DNA of 64,000 bases from Aliiroseovarius sp. S1123 (GCF_023015885.1 NZ_JALKBE010000002.1:496001-560000); one strand, 5' to 3'; shown: positions 17,643 through 26,966, numbered from the stretch's first letter. The notes: generated from the letters alone by a model not told the origin. Program-made: numbers and translations.

Positions 17643-17672
17643 AAAAAAACGGCCCATCCGAAGATAGGCCGT
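17643..17672 (-). terminator. Rho-independent terminator of acpP
   Basis: On the minus strand a stem GGCCTATC/GATGGGCC closed by a TTCG tetraloop, with AC/GT extending it, is followed by seven T. It lies 26 bases behind the acpP stop. The UUCG loop on a C-G pair makes it especially stable. Confidence 0.9.
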
Positions 17673-17697
17673 CTTTAAAAACTCGTGTCCTGAAAGA

Positions 17698-17931
17698 TCA
17701 GGCAGCTTCGGTGATGAACTTCACAGCGTCGCCGAAGGTCTGAATGGTTTCAGCAGCGTCGTCCGGGATTTCAATGCCGAACTCTTCTTCGAAAGCCATA
17801 ACCAGCTCTACGGTGTCCAGGCTGTCTGCGCCCAGGTCGTCGATGAACGAGGCGGTCTCGGTGACCTTGTCCTCTTCAACACCCAGGTGCTCAACTACGA
17901 TTTTCTTCACACGATCTGCGACGTCGCTCAT
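17698..17931 (-). CDS. acpP: Acyl carrier protein
   Basis: This acidic 77-residue protein carries acyl chains on a phosphopantetheine arm. The attachment site is Ser37 in [10 protein letters not shown]. It starts at the ATG at 17931 behind TGAGGATTGATC; a TTG two codons upstream is less likely. It is followed by its own strong terminator and preceded by a 220-base gap with promoter-like boxes, so it is probably transcribed alone and at high level. Confidence 0.98.
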   Translation of the reverse strand: MSDVADRVKKIVVEHLGVEEDKVTETASFIDDLGADSLDTVELVMAFEEEFGIEIPDDAAETIQTFGDAVKFITEAA

Positions 17932-18068
17932 GATCAATCCTCACGTTAGTTCAGGGCTTGGCCCTTTTCGTTTGACCCGTTCGGGCCGCTAAGTTCCCCG
18001 CGCGAAACGCCGAGACCCCCAGCCCATTTGGACTGCCCTATTCGGGCTGAAGGGGAAAACCTGCGCCG

Positions 18069-18096
18069 CCTATATCACATCGAAGAAGATAGGCAA
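18069..18096 (-). promoter_or_regulatory. Candidate acpP promoter
   Basis: On the minus strand TTGCCT (18096-18091) and TATAGG (18074-18069) are separated by 16 bases, each matching the vegetative consensus at four of six positions. It lies about 140 bases before the acpP start in the gap behind fabG. Another pair, TTGCAC with TATCTT, overlaps it slightly upstream, so the exact choice is uncertain. Confidence 0.3.
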
Positions 18097-18151
18097 ACGC
18101 TTTCGCGGTGCAAGGGCGCAGACAAAATTTTACTGACCGCGCCCGGCACGT

Positions 18152-18889
18152 TTACAGCATAGCCATACCACCATTTACGTGGAGCGTCGCGCCGGTGGTA
18201 TAGCCTGCCTCGTTCGAGGCCAGATACAGCACCGCTGCGGCGATTTCTTCCGGCGCGCCCATGCGGCCAGCAGGAATTTGTGCCAGCGTGCCCGACTTCT
18301 GATCATCGGTCAGCTTGTCGGTCATCGCGGTGCCGATAAAGCCCGGCGCGATGCAGTTTGCGGTAATGCCGCGGCTGGCAACTTCGTATGCGATCGACTT
18401 GGTCAGACCTACCATACCCGCCTTCGAGGCCGCGTAATTTACCTGGCCGGGGTTGCCCGTCGCACCAACGATGGAACCGATGTTGATGATGCGGCCCCAG
18501 CGGGCTTTCATCATCGGGCGCATTACGCCACGGCACAGGCGCATGGTCGAGGTCAGATTCACGTTGATCACGTCGTCCCAATCCTTGTCCGACAGGCGCA
18601 TAAACAGTTGGTCGCGGGTGATCCCGGCGTTGTTCACCAGAATATCGACACCGCCCATGGCTTCCACGGCCTGCTTGGGCAGCGCGTCGACCGCCTCTCC
18701 ATCCGACAGGTTGCACGGCAGCACATGGGCGCGCTCGCCCAACTCAGCGGCCAGTGCCTCGAGCGGTTCAACACGGGTACCCGACAGCGCCACTGTGGCG
18801 CCAGCGGCGTGCAGCGCCTTGGCGATCGCGCCGCCAATGCCGCCGGATGCTCCGGTCACCAGGGCATTTTTTCCAGTCAGATCAAACAT
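18152..18889 (-). CDS. fabG: 3-oxoacyl-ACP reductase
   Basis: This 245-residue short-chain dehydrogenase reduces 3-ketoacyl-ACP with NADPH in fatty-acid elongation. The cofactor motif TGASGGIGG is at residues 12-20, and the catalytic residues are Ser139, Tyr152 and Lys156 (NYAASKAG). It starts at the ATG at 18889 (MFDLTGKN) behind AAAGGATAAGCAG. It lies 69 bases after fabD and upstream of acpP, the usual fab order. Confidence 0.97.
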   Translation of the reverse strand: MFDLTGKNALVTGASGGIGGAIAKALHAAGATVALSGTRVEPLEALAAELGERAHVLPCNLSDGEAVDALPKQAVEAMGGVDILVNNAGITRDQLFMRLSDKDWDDVINVNLTSTMRLCRGVMRPMMKARWGRIINIGSIVGATGNPGQVNYAASKAGMVGLTKSIAYEVASRGITANCIAPGFIGTAMTDKLTDDQKSGTLAQIPAGRMGAPEEIAAAVLYLASNEAGYTTGATLHVNGGMAML

Positions 18890-18958
18890 CTGCTTATCCT
18901 TTTTCACGTTCCCAGCCGCGCCAGAACTCTGGGCCAACGACCGAATGAATTATTGTGA

Positions 18959-19900
18959 TTAACCGTTCAGCGCTTCTGCAGCGGCCTTGACATCCTCGGG
19001 CGATCCAATGGCGCGCGTGGCGACAGATTTGTCGATCCGCTTGATCATACCGGACAGGGCTTTGCCTGCGCCGACCTCCCAGATCTCAGTCACGCCATGC
19101 TCGGCCATATATGCCACGCTTTCACGCCAGCGCACCGAACCCGTTACCTGCTCAACCAGAAGCGAGCGGATCAGAGCCGGGTCTGCAACTTCGGCAGCAC
19201 GTACGTTTGCTACCAGAGGCACCGCAGGGGCGTTCATTTCCACGTGAACCAGCGCCTCGGCCATCACTTCGGCTGCAGGCTGCATCAATGCACAATGGAA
19301 AGGCGCACTTACTGGCAGAAGAACCGCACGACGAGCCCCCTTGCCCTTGGCAATCTCGACCGCGCGCTCGACGGCTTCTTTGTGGCCCGACACAACCACC
19401 TGCGCCGGATCATTGTCATTGGCCGCCTGACAGATCTGTTCATGGGCAGCCTCGGACGCAACTTCAGTTGCGGTCTCGAAATCCAGCCCTAGCAGCGCAG
19501 CCATTGCGCCAACACCTACGGGTACGGCTTCCTGCATGGCTTTCCCACGAGTGCGCAGCAGACGTGCGGTGTCGGCAACCGACAATGCGCCTGCGGCTGC
19601 CAGCGCCGAATATTCGCCCAGCGAGTGTCCCGCGACATAAGACGCGGCGTCGATGGAAACCCCTTCGGCCTCCAGCGCGCGCATGGTGGCAAGCGAGGTT
19701 GCCATCAACGCAGGCTGTGCATTTTGGGTCAGGGTCAGTTCTTCCTGCTCGCCTTCCCAGATCAGCGCGGACAGCTTTTCGCCAAGCGCCTCATCGACCT
19801 CGTCAAATACGGCTTTCGCTGCGGGATAAGCGTCTGCAAGGGCTTTACCCATGCCAATGCTTTGGGCCCCTTGCCCGGGAAATACGAATGCGCGGCTCAT
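18959..19900 (-). CDS. fabD: Malonyl-CoA:ACP transacylase
   Basis: This 313-residue enzyme loads malonyl groups onto ACP. It shows the N-terminal FPGQGAQ oxyanion loop, the nucleophile Ser93 in GHSLGEYSAL and a catalytic His in VSAPFHCALM. The ATG follows GAGGAGGGGCC, a strong ribosome site. It leads the fabD-fabG pair. Confidence 0.97.
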   Translation of the reverse strand: MSRAFVFPGQGAQSIGMGKALADAYPAAKAVFDEVDEALGEKLSALIWEGEQEELTLTQNAQPALMATSLATMRALEAEGVSIDAASYVAGHSLGEYSALAAAGALSVADTARLLRTRGKAMQEAVPVGVGAMAALLGLDFETATEVASEAAHEQICQAANDNDPAQVVVSGHKEAVERAVEIAKGKGARRAVLLPVSAPFHCALMQPAAEVMAEALVHVEMNAPAVPLVANVRAAEVADPALIRSLLVEQVTGSVRWRESVAYMAEHGVTEIWEVGAGKALSGMIKRIDKSVATRAIGSPEDVKAAAEALNG

Positions 19901-19989
19901 GGCCCCTCCTCTTCATGCCTATGGCTTTAGGGAATGGGATACCTTGCGACGAAGCGCTGTGCAAACTGTTTGGAAGGAGTTGCCCCGGA

Positions 19990-20673
19990 TCAGGCGGCCC
20001 GGAAGGCGCGGCCACCTGCGCCAAATGATGCCCCGGCACTCCGATGGCTTTCATAGCTGGGGATCATCAACCCTCCGCGATCATCTTTCAGATCACGCAG
20101 AAGACGTTCCTGGATCGGGCGCAACAACAACTCGGGTCCTGACAGAATCTCAACTGCAGTCAGGTTCTCGCCGCCGTCGTCCAGCCGCACATACAAGGTC
20201 GCCTGACGCGAATTCCCCATTCCGCCATTGCTTTTTCCGCACGACAGCAGCAACCCAGTCACATCCCCAAACGGCACGACTGCCTCTGTCTCGAATTTGT
20301 TGTCCGACGTGATCCGCCCGCGACGCACCACCCGGTTGTGAAGATCAACCTGAGTCGACGCAACTTCGGCACCCTGACCGAACAGATACAACAAGCCACC
20401 CAAACCGACGAACAAGCAGGTCAGGCCGATCTTCATTGTCAGAAGAACCGTATCATCCACTGCCGGTGTGCTTTGCATGACCCACAGACCGGTCGAAGAA
20501 ATCGCCAGCGCCACCCCCAGAAAGCGGCTGAATGCCCGCAGTACCAGCCCACCACTGGCCTCCTTCACCTGGTTCGTCAGTGCGTACCCCCAATTTGTTG
20601 GAATTAGCAAAACCGGCTGAGAAGATTGGGACATTTCCGTGCCAGACTGCGGTAGCGGTGAGACCATGGTCAT
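19990..20673 (-). CDS. Uncharacterised protein with two membrane helices
   Basis: I do not recognise this 227-residue protein. Two hydrophobic segments, about residues 43-68 and 76-100, are followed by a soluble C-terminal region of about 125 residues that contains AEVASTQVDLHNRVVRRGRI and a glycine-rich end. The layout suggests two helices near the N-terminus with a cytoplasmic beta-rich domain. There are two nearby Met starts and no clear ribosome site. It stands upstream of fabD on the same strand, 89 bases away, and is divergent from rpsF. Confidence 0.65.
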   Translation of the reverse strand: MTMVSPLPQSGTEMSQSSQPVLLIPTNWGYALTNQVKEASGGLVLRAFSRFLGVALAISSTGLWVMQSTPAVDDTVLLTMKIGLTCLFVGLGGLLYLFGQGAEVASTQVDLHNRVVRRGRITSDNKFETEAVVPFGDVTGLLLSCGKSNGGMGNSRQATLYVRLDDGGENLTAVEILSGPELLLRPIQERLLRDLKDDRGGLMIPSYESHRSAGASFGAGGRAFRAA

Positions 20674-21015
20674 GGGATAAGTCTTTCTTGTTTAATAGGC
20701 GAATCTGACGTGCAGCAGAGTGTCAGGGCTAATTTACCGCCCAGTTAAGGGCTCTCATCAAACGATCGACTTGAAGTGTGACGGAAGTTGGGCGCCCGCT
20801 AGGTGAATGCGAGGCCATAATTTGCACGAACGGTGGTCAATTCACCTTATATAAGCCCGACAACGCGTTTCAAACGCCTTGCGCCACATGGTCAGACGTG
20901 TATAAGGCACCGTCCTTTCCGTAAGTGAATGAACCGCGTTGCCTCTCGTGGATGGGTCGCGGAAAGGTTTTGGCCCATTCTTTGAAGCGCGCTTGAAAAT
21001 AGAACTGGAGTTCAC
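20674..21015. promoter_or_regulatory. Divergent intergenic region with possible rpsF leader element
   Basis: These 342 bases hold no convincing gene. TTATATAA at 20847-20854 is a plausible -10 for rpsF, though its spacing from TTGCAC at 20822 is long. Downstream, CCTTTCCG at 20914-20921 pairs perfectly with CGGAAAGG at 20960-20967, enclosing 38 bases that include an unpaired CCG. Many rpsF operons carry an S6:S18-binding leader with a CCG bulge, and this may be such a structure. Confidence 0.35.
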
Positions 21016-21372
21016 ATGCCCCTTTACGAGCATGTCTTCATCTCGCGTCAGGATCTGTCCAACGCGCAGGCTGAGAACCTCATCGAACATTTCGGCACCG
21101 TACTGGGTGACAACGGCGGCAAAGTCGTTGACAGCGAGTACTGGGGCGTCAAGACGATGGCCTACAAGATCAACAAGAACCGCAAAGGCCACTATGCCTT
21201 CCTGAAAACCGACGCTCCGTCGACGGCTGTTCAGGAAATGGAACGCCTGATGCGCCTGCATGACGACGTTATGCGCGTTCTGACCATCAAGGTCGACGAT
21301 CACGCCGAAGGCCCGTCTGTTCAAATGCAAAAACGTGACGAACGCGGCGACCGCCGTGGCCGTGACCGTTAA
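21016..21372 (+). CDS. rpsF: 30S ribosomal protein S6
   Basis: This 118-residue protein is S6, which binds the 30S platform together with S18. It opens MPLYEHVFISRQDLSNAQAE and contains the conserved EYWGVKTMAYKINKNRKGHY. The C-terminal tail is basic and arginine-rich, ending RRGRDR. GGAG lies upstream at normal spacing. It leads the operon rpsF-rpsR-rplI. Confidence 0.98.
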   Translation: MPLYEHVFISRQDLSNAQAENLIEHFGTVLGDNGGKVVDSEYWGVKTMAYKINKNRKGHYAFLKTDAPSTAVQEMERLMRLHDDVMRVLTIKVDDHAEGPSVQMQKRDERGDRRGRDR

Positions 21373-21387
21373 TCGGAGGTCTAACTC

Positions 21388-21615
21388 ATGGCAGCTAAAC
21401 CGTTTTTCCGTCGCCGCAAGGTATGTCCCTTCTCGGGCGACAACGCACCGAAGATCGACTACAAAGACACCCGTCTTCTGCAGCGCTACATCTCTGAGCG
21501 TGGCAAAATCGTACCTTCGCGTATCACCGCCGTTTCGGCAAAGAAGCAGCGTGAGCTGGCCCGTGCTATTAAGCGCGCCCGTTTCCTTGCTCTGCTTCCC
21601 TACGCCGTTAAGTAA
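21388..21615 (+). CDS. rpsR: 30S ribosomal protein S18
   Basis: This 75-residue protein is S18, S6's partner in the 30S platform. It opens [17 protein letters not shown] and contains [19 protein letters not shown] and [13 protein letters not shown], which are standard. A single Cys remains (VCPFSG). It is 15 bases behind rpsF with GGAGG in the gap. Confidence 0.98.
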   Translation: MAAKPFFRRRKVCPFSGDNAPKIDYKDTRLLQRYISERGKIVPSRITAVSAKKQRELARAIKRARFLALLPYAVK

Positions 21616-21628
21616 GGGGACCTGATCA

Positions 21629-22240
21629 ATGCAAGTTATCCTTCTGGAACGTGTGGCCAAGCTGGGCCAAATGGGCGACGTCGTTGACGTAAAGCCCGGT
21701 TACGCACGCAACTTCCTGCTGCCCCAGGGCAAAGCCCTGTCGGCTTCGGACGCAAACATCGCGTCGTTTGAAGCTCAGAAAGCTCAGCTGGAAGCCCGCA
21801 ACCTGGAAACCAAGCAAGAAGCAGACGCTCTGGCTGAAAAGCTGGGCGGCGAGCAGTTCATCGTGATTCGCTCGGCTTCGGACGCTGGTGCTCTCTACGG
21901 CTCGGTCACCCCGCGTGACGCAGCCGAGGTTGCCACCGAAGCTGGTTTCACCGTCGACAAGAAGCAGATCATCCTGACTGCTCCGATCAAATACCTGGGC
22001 CTGCACACCGTCACCGTACGTCTGCACCCGGAAGTCGAAACCGAGATTGCCCTGAACGTGGCACGCTCGGCAGAAGAAGCCGAACTGCAGGCTTCGGGCA
22101 AATCGATCCAAGAACTGGCCGCTGAAGCAGAAGCTGAAGCCGAGTTCGAGATCGCCGAGCTGTTCGACGATATCGGTGCTGCTGCATCGGACGACGACGA
22201 CGCTCCTGCTCAAGCAGAAGAAGCTTCGGAAGAAGAGTAA
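21629..22240 (+). CDS. rplI: 50S ribosomal protein L9
   Basis: This 203-residue protein is L9: the N-terminal rRNA-binding domain ([35 protein letters not shown]), a long helix and the C-terminal domain. It is about 50 residues longer than the E. coli protein because of an acidic Glu/Ala-rich tail, a feature seen in alphaproteobacteria. It follows rpsR after 13 bases and is closed by a strong terminator. Confidence 0.98.
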   Translation: MQVILLERVAKLGQMGDVVDVKPGYARNFLLPQGKALSASDANIASFEAQKAQLEARNLETKQEADALAEKLGGEQFIVIRSASDAGALYGSVTPRDAAEVATEAGFTVDKKQIILTAPIKYLGLHTVTVRLHPEVETEIALNVARSAEEAELQASGKSIQELAAEAEAEAEFEIAELFDDIGAAASDDDDAPAQAEEASEEE

Positions 22241-22263
22241 TCTTCTGTCGATACAAGATCAGA

Positions 22264-22295
22264 AAGGCCGCTCGATTGAGCGGCCTTTTCTTTTT
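22264..22295 (+). terminator. Rho-independent terminator of rpsF-rpsR-rplI
   Basis: A perfect 10-bp stem (22264-22273 with 22278-22287) with a GATT loop is followed by TTCTTTTT. It lies 23 bases behind the rplI stop. Confidence 0.93.
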
Positions 22296-22610
22296 GCCTA
22301 ATCCGGCTGACGTATAAGGCGTTCGATAGGATTTGCGGTGCGCGTCCTATTCGATCGACAGAGGCCACTCAAGTACCAGCCAGTTTACGTATCGCGGTCT
22401 ACATAAGCTCGATCTCGCGCGGCATTCCCCCGCCGTTTCAAATAATCCGACTGACCTCCAGCTTTCGGTTTTGGAGTTTGGCCAAGTCATGACGGATCAT
22501 CGGACGAATAAGCTGCACCCAATCACCCGATATAAACGTGTGACCCAGTATCATGTGAACTTGGACTGCATTGGCTTTCTTGTGGGATCGCCCGCGCTTA
22601 TACTTCCCGT
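22296..22610. other. Non-coding gap before the transglycosylase lipoprotein
   Basis: No supported gene is seen in these 315 bases. A small stem, ATAGGA at 22326-22331 with TCCTAT at 22345-22350, is the only structure noticed. The region is lower in GC than the flanking genes. A TATACT box at 22599-22604 lies six bases before the next start codon. Confidence 0.5.
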
Positions 22611-23099
22611 ATGATGCAGATTTCCCGCCGCACCGCCCTCGCCCTTCTGGCCGCAACTGCCCTGACCTCGTGTGGTCGTCGTCGTTCAAGGGCGCGCACG
22701 TCGCGCTCAGGCGCTTTTAACCCGCCACTCTATCCCAATGAAACACCCGAGCTGCGCGCTTCGATCAACAAATGGGCCGACCATTACGAAATCCCGCGCG
22801 AGTTGGTGCACCGTCAGGCCGTAAGGGAAAGCACACACCGCCCTTGGGCACGCAACGGTCCCTATTGGGGGCTGTTGCAGATCTTGCCCCAAACCGCCCG
22901 CACAATGGGACATCGCGGCCCGGCAGAGGAGCTTTTGGACCCCGATGTGAACCTGAAATACGCGGGGAAATACCTTCGCGGGGCCTATATCGTGTCGGGC
23001 GGAGACATCGAGCGTGCGATGGGATGGTATGCGCGCGGGTATTATTATGAGGCCAAACGGCTGGGCCTGCTGGTCGAAACCGGGCTGCGGCCGGGATAA
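22611..23099 (+). CDS. Lytic transglycosylase (SLT domain) lipoprotein
   Basis: This 162-residue protein has a signal peptide with a lipobox (ATALTSC, Cys21) preceded by a twin-arginine-like SRRTALALL. The mature part is a compact SLT domain: catalytic Glu73 in AVRESTHRPW, then WGLLQILPQTARTMG and AMGWYARGYYYEAKRLG. It would cleave peptidoglycan from the outer membrane or periplasm. No Shine-Dalgarno is visible, and a -10-like TATACT ends six bases before the ATG, so the message may be leaderless. The start is one of two adjacent ATGs. Confidence 0.88.
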   Translation: MMQISRRTALALLAATALTSCGRRRSRARTSRSGAFNPPLYPNETPELRASINKWADHYEIPRELVHRQAVRESTHRPWARNGPYWGLLQILPQTARTMGHRGPAEELLDPDVNLKYAGKYLRGAYIVSGGDIERAMGWYARGYYYEAKRLGLLVETGLRPG

Positions 23100-23130
23100 G
23101 GCTAATGGTGGCTCACTTCGTGAGCCTACA

Positions 23131-23196
23131 GGGGCTTTGCCCCTCGGCCACTCGATTGTCGAGCGGCCTCACCCCAAGATATTTTTGACAAGAAAA
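23131..23196. repeat. Composite intergenic repeat, copy 1
   Basis: It begins with a hairpin GGGGC-TTT-GCCCC (23131-23143), continues with a second stem CTCGA/TCGAG flanked by GGCC (23146-23168), and ends with the box ACCCCAAGATATTTTTGACA then AGAAAAT (23171-23196). The same three-part order recurs at 42274-42331 and 53425-53535. A further 7-bp hairpin at 23110-23126 precedes this copy. It sits between the convergent transglycosylase and tig genes. Confidence 0.8.
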
Positions 23197-23209
23197 TGCG
23201 AAACAAACG

Positions 23210-23238
23210 AAAAAGGCCGCCCCAAACGGAGCGGCCTT
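23210..23238 (-). terminator. Rho-independent terminator of tig
   Basis: On the minus strand AAGGCCGC/GCGGCCTT arms (23238-23231 with 23220-23213) with a 10-base loop are followed by a T run. It lies 22 bases behind the tig stop. Confidence 0.88.
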
Positions 23239-23260
23239 TCGAATGTCTGTCAGGTAAGAC

Positions 23261-24592
23261 TTATTCGTCTTCCAGAGCCTCAATGGCTTTCTGCAGATCG
23301 TCTTTCGAGACTTCTTTTTCCGAAACCTCGGCCAGTTCAAATACGTAGTCCACAACCTTGTCTTCGAAGATCGGAGCCTGCAGCTGCTGACGCATCTGCG
23401 GGTTCTGCTGAACGAATTCAAAGAACTGACGTTCCTGACCCGGATACTGACGGGCTTGGTTCATCACGGCCTGCGTCATCTCGGCGTCGGTAACCTCGAT
23501 CTCGGCTTTCTGGCCCAGCTCGGCCAGCAGAAGACCAAGGCGCACGCGGCGACCGGCAAGTTTCTTGTGCTCGTCGGTGGCTTCGATTTCCGGGTGGTCG
23601 TGGCCTTGCACGTCCGGGTTTTCTTCGTGCCACAGCTGGTGTGCGATCTGGCCAGCTTCTGCGTCCAAGAGCGACGGCGGCAGGTCGAAATCAACCAGCT
23701 TGTCCAGCTCGTCCAGCAGGCCACGCTTCATGATAGCGCGGGCAGCGCCAGCAAACTCTGCTTCCAGACGCTCGCTGATCTGCTCTTTCAGAGCGTTCAG
23801 GTCTTCGGCACCGAACTTGGTGGCCAGCTCGTCGTTGACCTCGGCAGCGACGGGCTCTTTCACTTCTTTGATGGTGCATTCAAACACGGCGTCTTTGCCA
23901 GCCAGGTTCTCGGCGCCATATTCGGCGGGGAAGGTCACGTTGACCTCTTTCTCTTCGCCTGCTTTCACGCCTACCAGCTGCTCTTCAAAGCCCGGAATGA
24001 ACGAGCCTGAGCCCAGAACCAGCGGGTAGTCTTCTGCAGCGCCACCGTCGAAGGCTTCGCCGTCAACTTTGCCCAGGAAGTCGATGACTACCTGGTCGCC
24101 GTCTTTCGACTTGGTGCCTTTTTTGCGGTCTTTGAAGTCCTGAGCGGTCTCGGCCAGGTTGGCCAGCGCTTCGTCAACTTCGCCTTCGCCAGCCTTCACG
24201 ACCAGCTTCTCAAGCTTGATGCCTTTCAGGTCGACCTCGGGGATCTCGGGAAGGGCTTCATACGACATTTCAATCTCAACGTCGTCGCCTTCTTTCCAGT
24301 CCTCGTTGGTCATCTTCACGTCAGGCTGCATGGCCGGACGGTCACCCGAATCTTCGAAGTGCTTGTTCATGGCGCCATCAACAGCTTCCTGCATGGCTTC
24401 GCCCATCAGGCGCTGACCAAACTGCTTTTTCAGCAGAGCCATCGGCACTTTGCCTTTGCGGAAGCCTTTCATTTCGACTTCGGGCTGCGCTTCAACCAGC
24501 TTTTCGTTGACTTTGGCGTCCAGATCAGCGGCCGGAACCACGATCTTGTAGCCGCGTTTCAGACCTTCGTTCAGGGTCTCGGTGACCTGCAT
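23261..24592 (-). CDS. tig: Trigger factor
   Basis: This 443-residue ribosome-bound chaperone folds nascent chains. It contains the ribosome-binding motif in [20 protein letters not shown], the central FKBP-like PPIase domain ([20 protein letters not shown]) and the helical C-terminal arms. The C-terminus is acidic (IEALEDE). The ATG follows AAGGACGAG. It is convergent with the transglycosylase, and the next upstream gene is a tRNA. Confidence 0.97.
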   Translation of the reverse strand: MQVTETLNEGLKRGYKIVVPAADLDAKVNEKLVEAQPEVEMKGFRKGKVPMALLKKQFGQRLMGEAMQEAVDGAMNKHFEDSGDRPAMQPDVKMTNEDWKEGDDVEIEMSYEALPEIPEVDLKGIKLEKLVVKAGEGEVDEALANLAETAQDFKDRKKGTKSKDGDQVVIDFLGKVDGEAFDGGAAEDYPLVLGSGSFIPGFEEQLVGVKAGEEKEVNVTFPAEYGAENLAGKDAVFECTIKEVKEPVAAEVNDELATKFGAEDLNALKEQISERLEAEFAGAARAIMKRGLLDELDKLVDFDLPPSLLDAEAGQIAHQLWHEENPDVQGHDHPEIEATDEHKKLAGRRVRLGLLLAELGQKAEIEVTDAEMTQAVMNQARQYPGQERQFFEFVQQNPQMRQQLQAPIFEDKVVDYVFELAEVSEKEVSKDDLQKAIEALEDE

Positions 24593-24614
24593 CGTCTCGT
24601 CCTTCTTTCAATTT

Positions 24615-24699
24615 TGGTGCGGGTGGAGGGACTTGAACCCCCACGCCTTGCGGCGCCAGAACCTAAATCTGGTGCGTCTACCAATTTCGCCACACCCGC
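24615..24699 (-). tRNA. tRNA-Leu(UAG)
   Basis: On the minus strand the sequence runs from GCGGGTGTGGCG to CACCCGCACCA, 85 bases with CCA encoded. The 7-bp acceptor stem is perfect, the D arm has the leucine form AATTGGTAGACGC, the anticodon loop TTTAGGT gives UAG, which reads CUA and other CUN codons, and there is a long variable arm. It lies 22 bases upstream of tig. Confidence 0.97.
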
Positions 24700-24708
24700 T
24701 AAAACCGA

Positions 24709-24740
24709 GGACGGCCCGCGTTTTCAGGACGGGGCCGTCC
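24709..24740 (-). terminator. Hairpin behind nnr, probable terminator
   Basis: GGACGGCCC at 24709-24717 pairs perfectly with GGGCCGTCC at 24732-24740. On the minus strand the stem is followed by TCGGTTTT, a weak T tract. It would end nnr transcripts just ahead of the tRNA-Leu. Confidence 0.6.
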
Positions 24741-24868
24741 AAATTCGCGCCCTTCTAGCACCAGTGCGCAGCGGATGCGAGAGGAAAAGCGCCCTTATCC
24801 GACGGGAGATTGCGCAATTTTTTGCTCTTTCGGCGGGGATACCCGGTCGAGGGTCCAGAATCAGGCGA

Positions 24869-26425
24869 TCACGCCCCCAATTTGCGGAACACGACGGGCA
24901 GTTGCTCGGGCAGATCCTCGGCGATTAGACCCGGCCCGAATTCCAGCGCGCATTCCACGTGCAGCCAAGCCCCGGTCTCAGCCGCCTGCATCGGAGAGAA
25001 GCCCCGCGCGAGCAGCCCCGTGATGAAGCCCGCCAGCACATCGCCCGATCCAGCAGTGGCCAGCCACGGGGCGGAGCGTTCATAGGCGGCGGAGTTGATC
25101 GAGCACGCGCCATCTGGCGCCGCGATCACCGTGTCCGGCCCTTTGAACAGCACCACGCAGCCCGCGCGCGCCGCCGCCTCGCGTGTCGCGTCGACTTTAG
25201 AGTAAGCCGGGCCTTTGGTAGCGGGGGCGTTCAGCTTCTCGGCAATGTCGGGGAACAACCGCGCGAATTCACCTGCATGAGGGGTCAGAACGCAGTTCTC
25301 GTGCAGCATGTCGAACAGTGCAGACGGATCGTCCTTGAACGCCGTCAGAGCATCCGCATCCAGCACCGTCGCGCGCTTGGCGGCCAAAGCCACCGGCACC
25401 AAGTCCCTCGCCCGCTCGACACCCAATCCGGGGCCTAGGCACAGCGCGTTGAGCCGTTCATCCGCAAGCACAGCCTGCAAGGTCTGCGCATCTCCCACCG
25501 GAGACAGCATAATAGCCTCCAACCGCGCCGCGTTTTCCTGAAGCGCGCCGGGTGTCGGCGCGACGGTGACAAGCCCTGCCCCGATGCGCAGCGCGCCGCG
25601 TGCTGCCAGTCGGGCGGCGCCGCCTTTGCCGGATGGACCGGAGAGAATGAGGGCGTGGCCGTGGGAGAATTTGTTTGTTTGCCCACGCCAAACATCGCCT
25701 TTGCTAAGACCAGTTTCCCAATCTGCAAGTTCGATCAGCTCAACCTGAGCGGTCGGATCATCGAACTCTGCCAATCCGATATCCACTACTCGAACCTTCT
25801 CAACATCTAGTGTGCGCTCACCTAAGCGATGCCCCACCTTTTCCTTATGAAATGAAACGACAAGATCGCTTGAACAAAAGAATGCACTCCCATTCTCCGC
25901 CAGTTCTCGGCCGCTATCCATTTCGATGCCAGATATCGCATCAACTGAGACGATTTTTCCGAGCGGGTGGCTAGCGATGAATTTAGTGAGATCACAGGCA
26001 TCAAAATCAAGCTGCCGCGTTAGTCCAGTCCCAAAAAGGGCATCAACAACCAAGTCCGAACATCTCCCGGTCCAGCCAGCCAGCACCTGTGAGCTCAGAA
26101 CCTCACCCAACGCGATCCACCGCTCATAATTCACCCGCGCATCCGGGGGCAGTTTCTCGGCGTCGCCATACAGGAAAACCTCGACCTCCCAGCCCCATTC
26201 TTTCAACAGCCGCGCCACGACAAACCCGTCGCCGCCGTTGTTCCCCGGTCCGCACAGCACCACTGCTTTGTGAGAGGTCTTTGCCAGCTCGGGCCATTCC
26301 TCGAAAATGGCCTCGACCACGCCCCTGCCCGCGCGCTCCATCAGCTCCAGCCCGGTGACCTCGCCCGACTCGATTGCGGCGGCCTCGATGGCGCGCATTT
26401 GGGCAGCGGTTAGCAATTCGGTCAT
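24869..26425 (-). CDS. nnr: Bifunctional NAD(P)HX epimerase / dehydratase
   Basis: This 518-residue repair enzyme converts hydrated, inactive NAD(P)H back to the active form. The N-terminal half is the YjeF epimerase domain (VLCGPGNNGGDGFVVARLL), and the C-terminal half is the ADP-dependent dehydratase of the ribokinase fold (LTPHAGEFARLFP, LATAGSGDVLAGFITGLLA). The order is the normal bacterial fusion. About 25.68-26.08 kb, inside the gene, is plainly lower in GC than both flanks, although the protein stays normal there. It is divergent from glnB. Confidence 0.96.
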   Translation of the reverse strand: MTELLTAAQMRAIEAAAIESGEVTGLELMERAGRGVVEAIFEEWPELAKTSHKAVVLCGPGNNGGDGFVVARLLKEWGWEVEVFLYGDAEKLPPDARVNYERWIALGEVLSSQVLAGWTGRCSDLVVDALFGTGLTRQLDFDACDLTKFIASHPLGKIVSVDAISGIEMDSGRELAENGSAFFCSSDLVVSFHKEKVGHRLGERTLDVEKVRVVDIGLAEFDDPTAQVELIELADWETGLSKGDVWRGQTNKFSHGHALILSGPSGKGGAARLAARGALRIGAGLVTVAPTPGALQENAARLEAIMLSPVGDAQTLQAVLADERLNALCLGPGLGVERARDLVPVALAAKRATVLDADALTAFKDDPSALFDMLHENCVLTPHAGEFARLFPDIAEKLNAPATKGPAYSKVDATREAAARAGCVVLFKGPDTVIAAPDGACSINSAAYERSAPWLATAGSGDVLAGFITGLLARGFSPMQAAETGAWLHVECALEFGPGLIAEDLPEQLPVVFRKLGA

Positions 26426-26523
26426 CTCAATCTTCTCACTCTGCTCAAACTTCGCGCGCTCTGCTTAATTTTTAGGCACATGCTTAGATTTTCACACCGC
26501 CGCGTGCGCTACCACCACCCTAG

Positions 26524-26931
<408 letters not shown>

Positions 26932-26966
26932 ATCACACGAACATACACGAACCAAAGGAACCTGAT

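Noticed and set aside
20842-21660. 272-codon open frame on the minus strand
   Set aside because: It spans rpsF and rpsR in antisense and has no family likeness.
22333-22614. 93-codon frame in the gap behind rplI
   Set aside because: It has no ribosome site, no recognisable pattern and runs into the start of the transglycosylase gene. It could not be supported.
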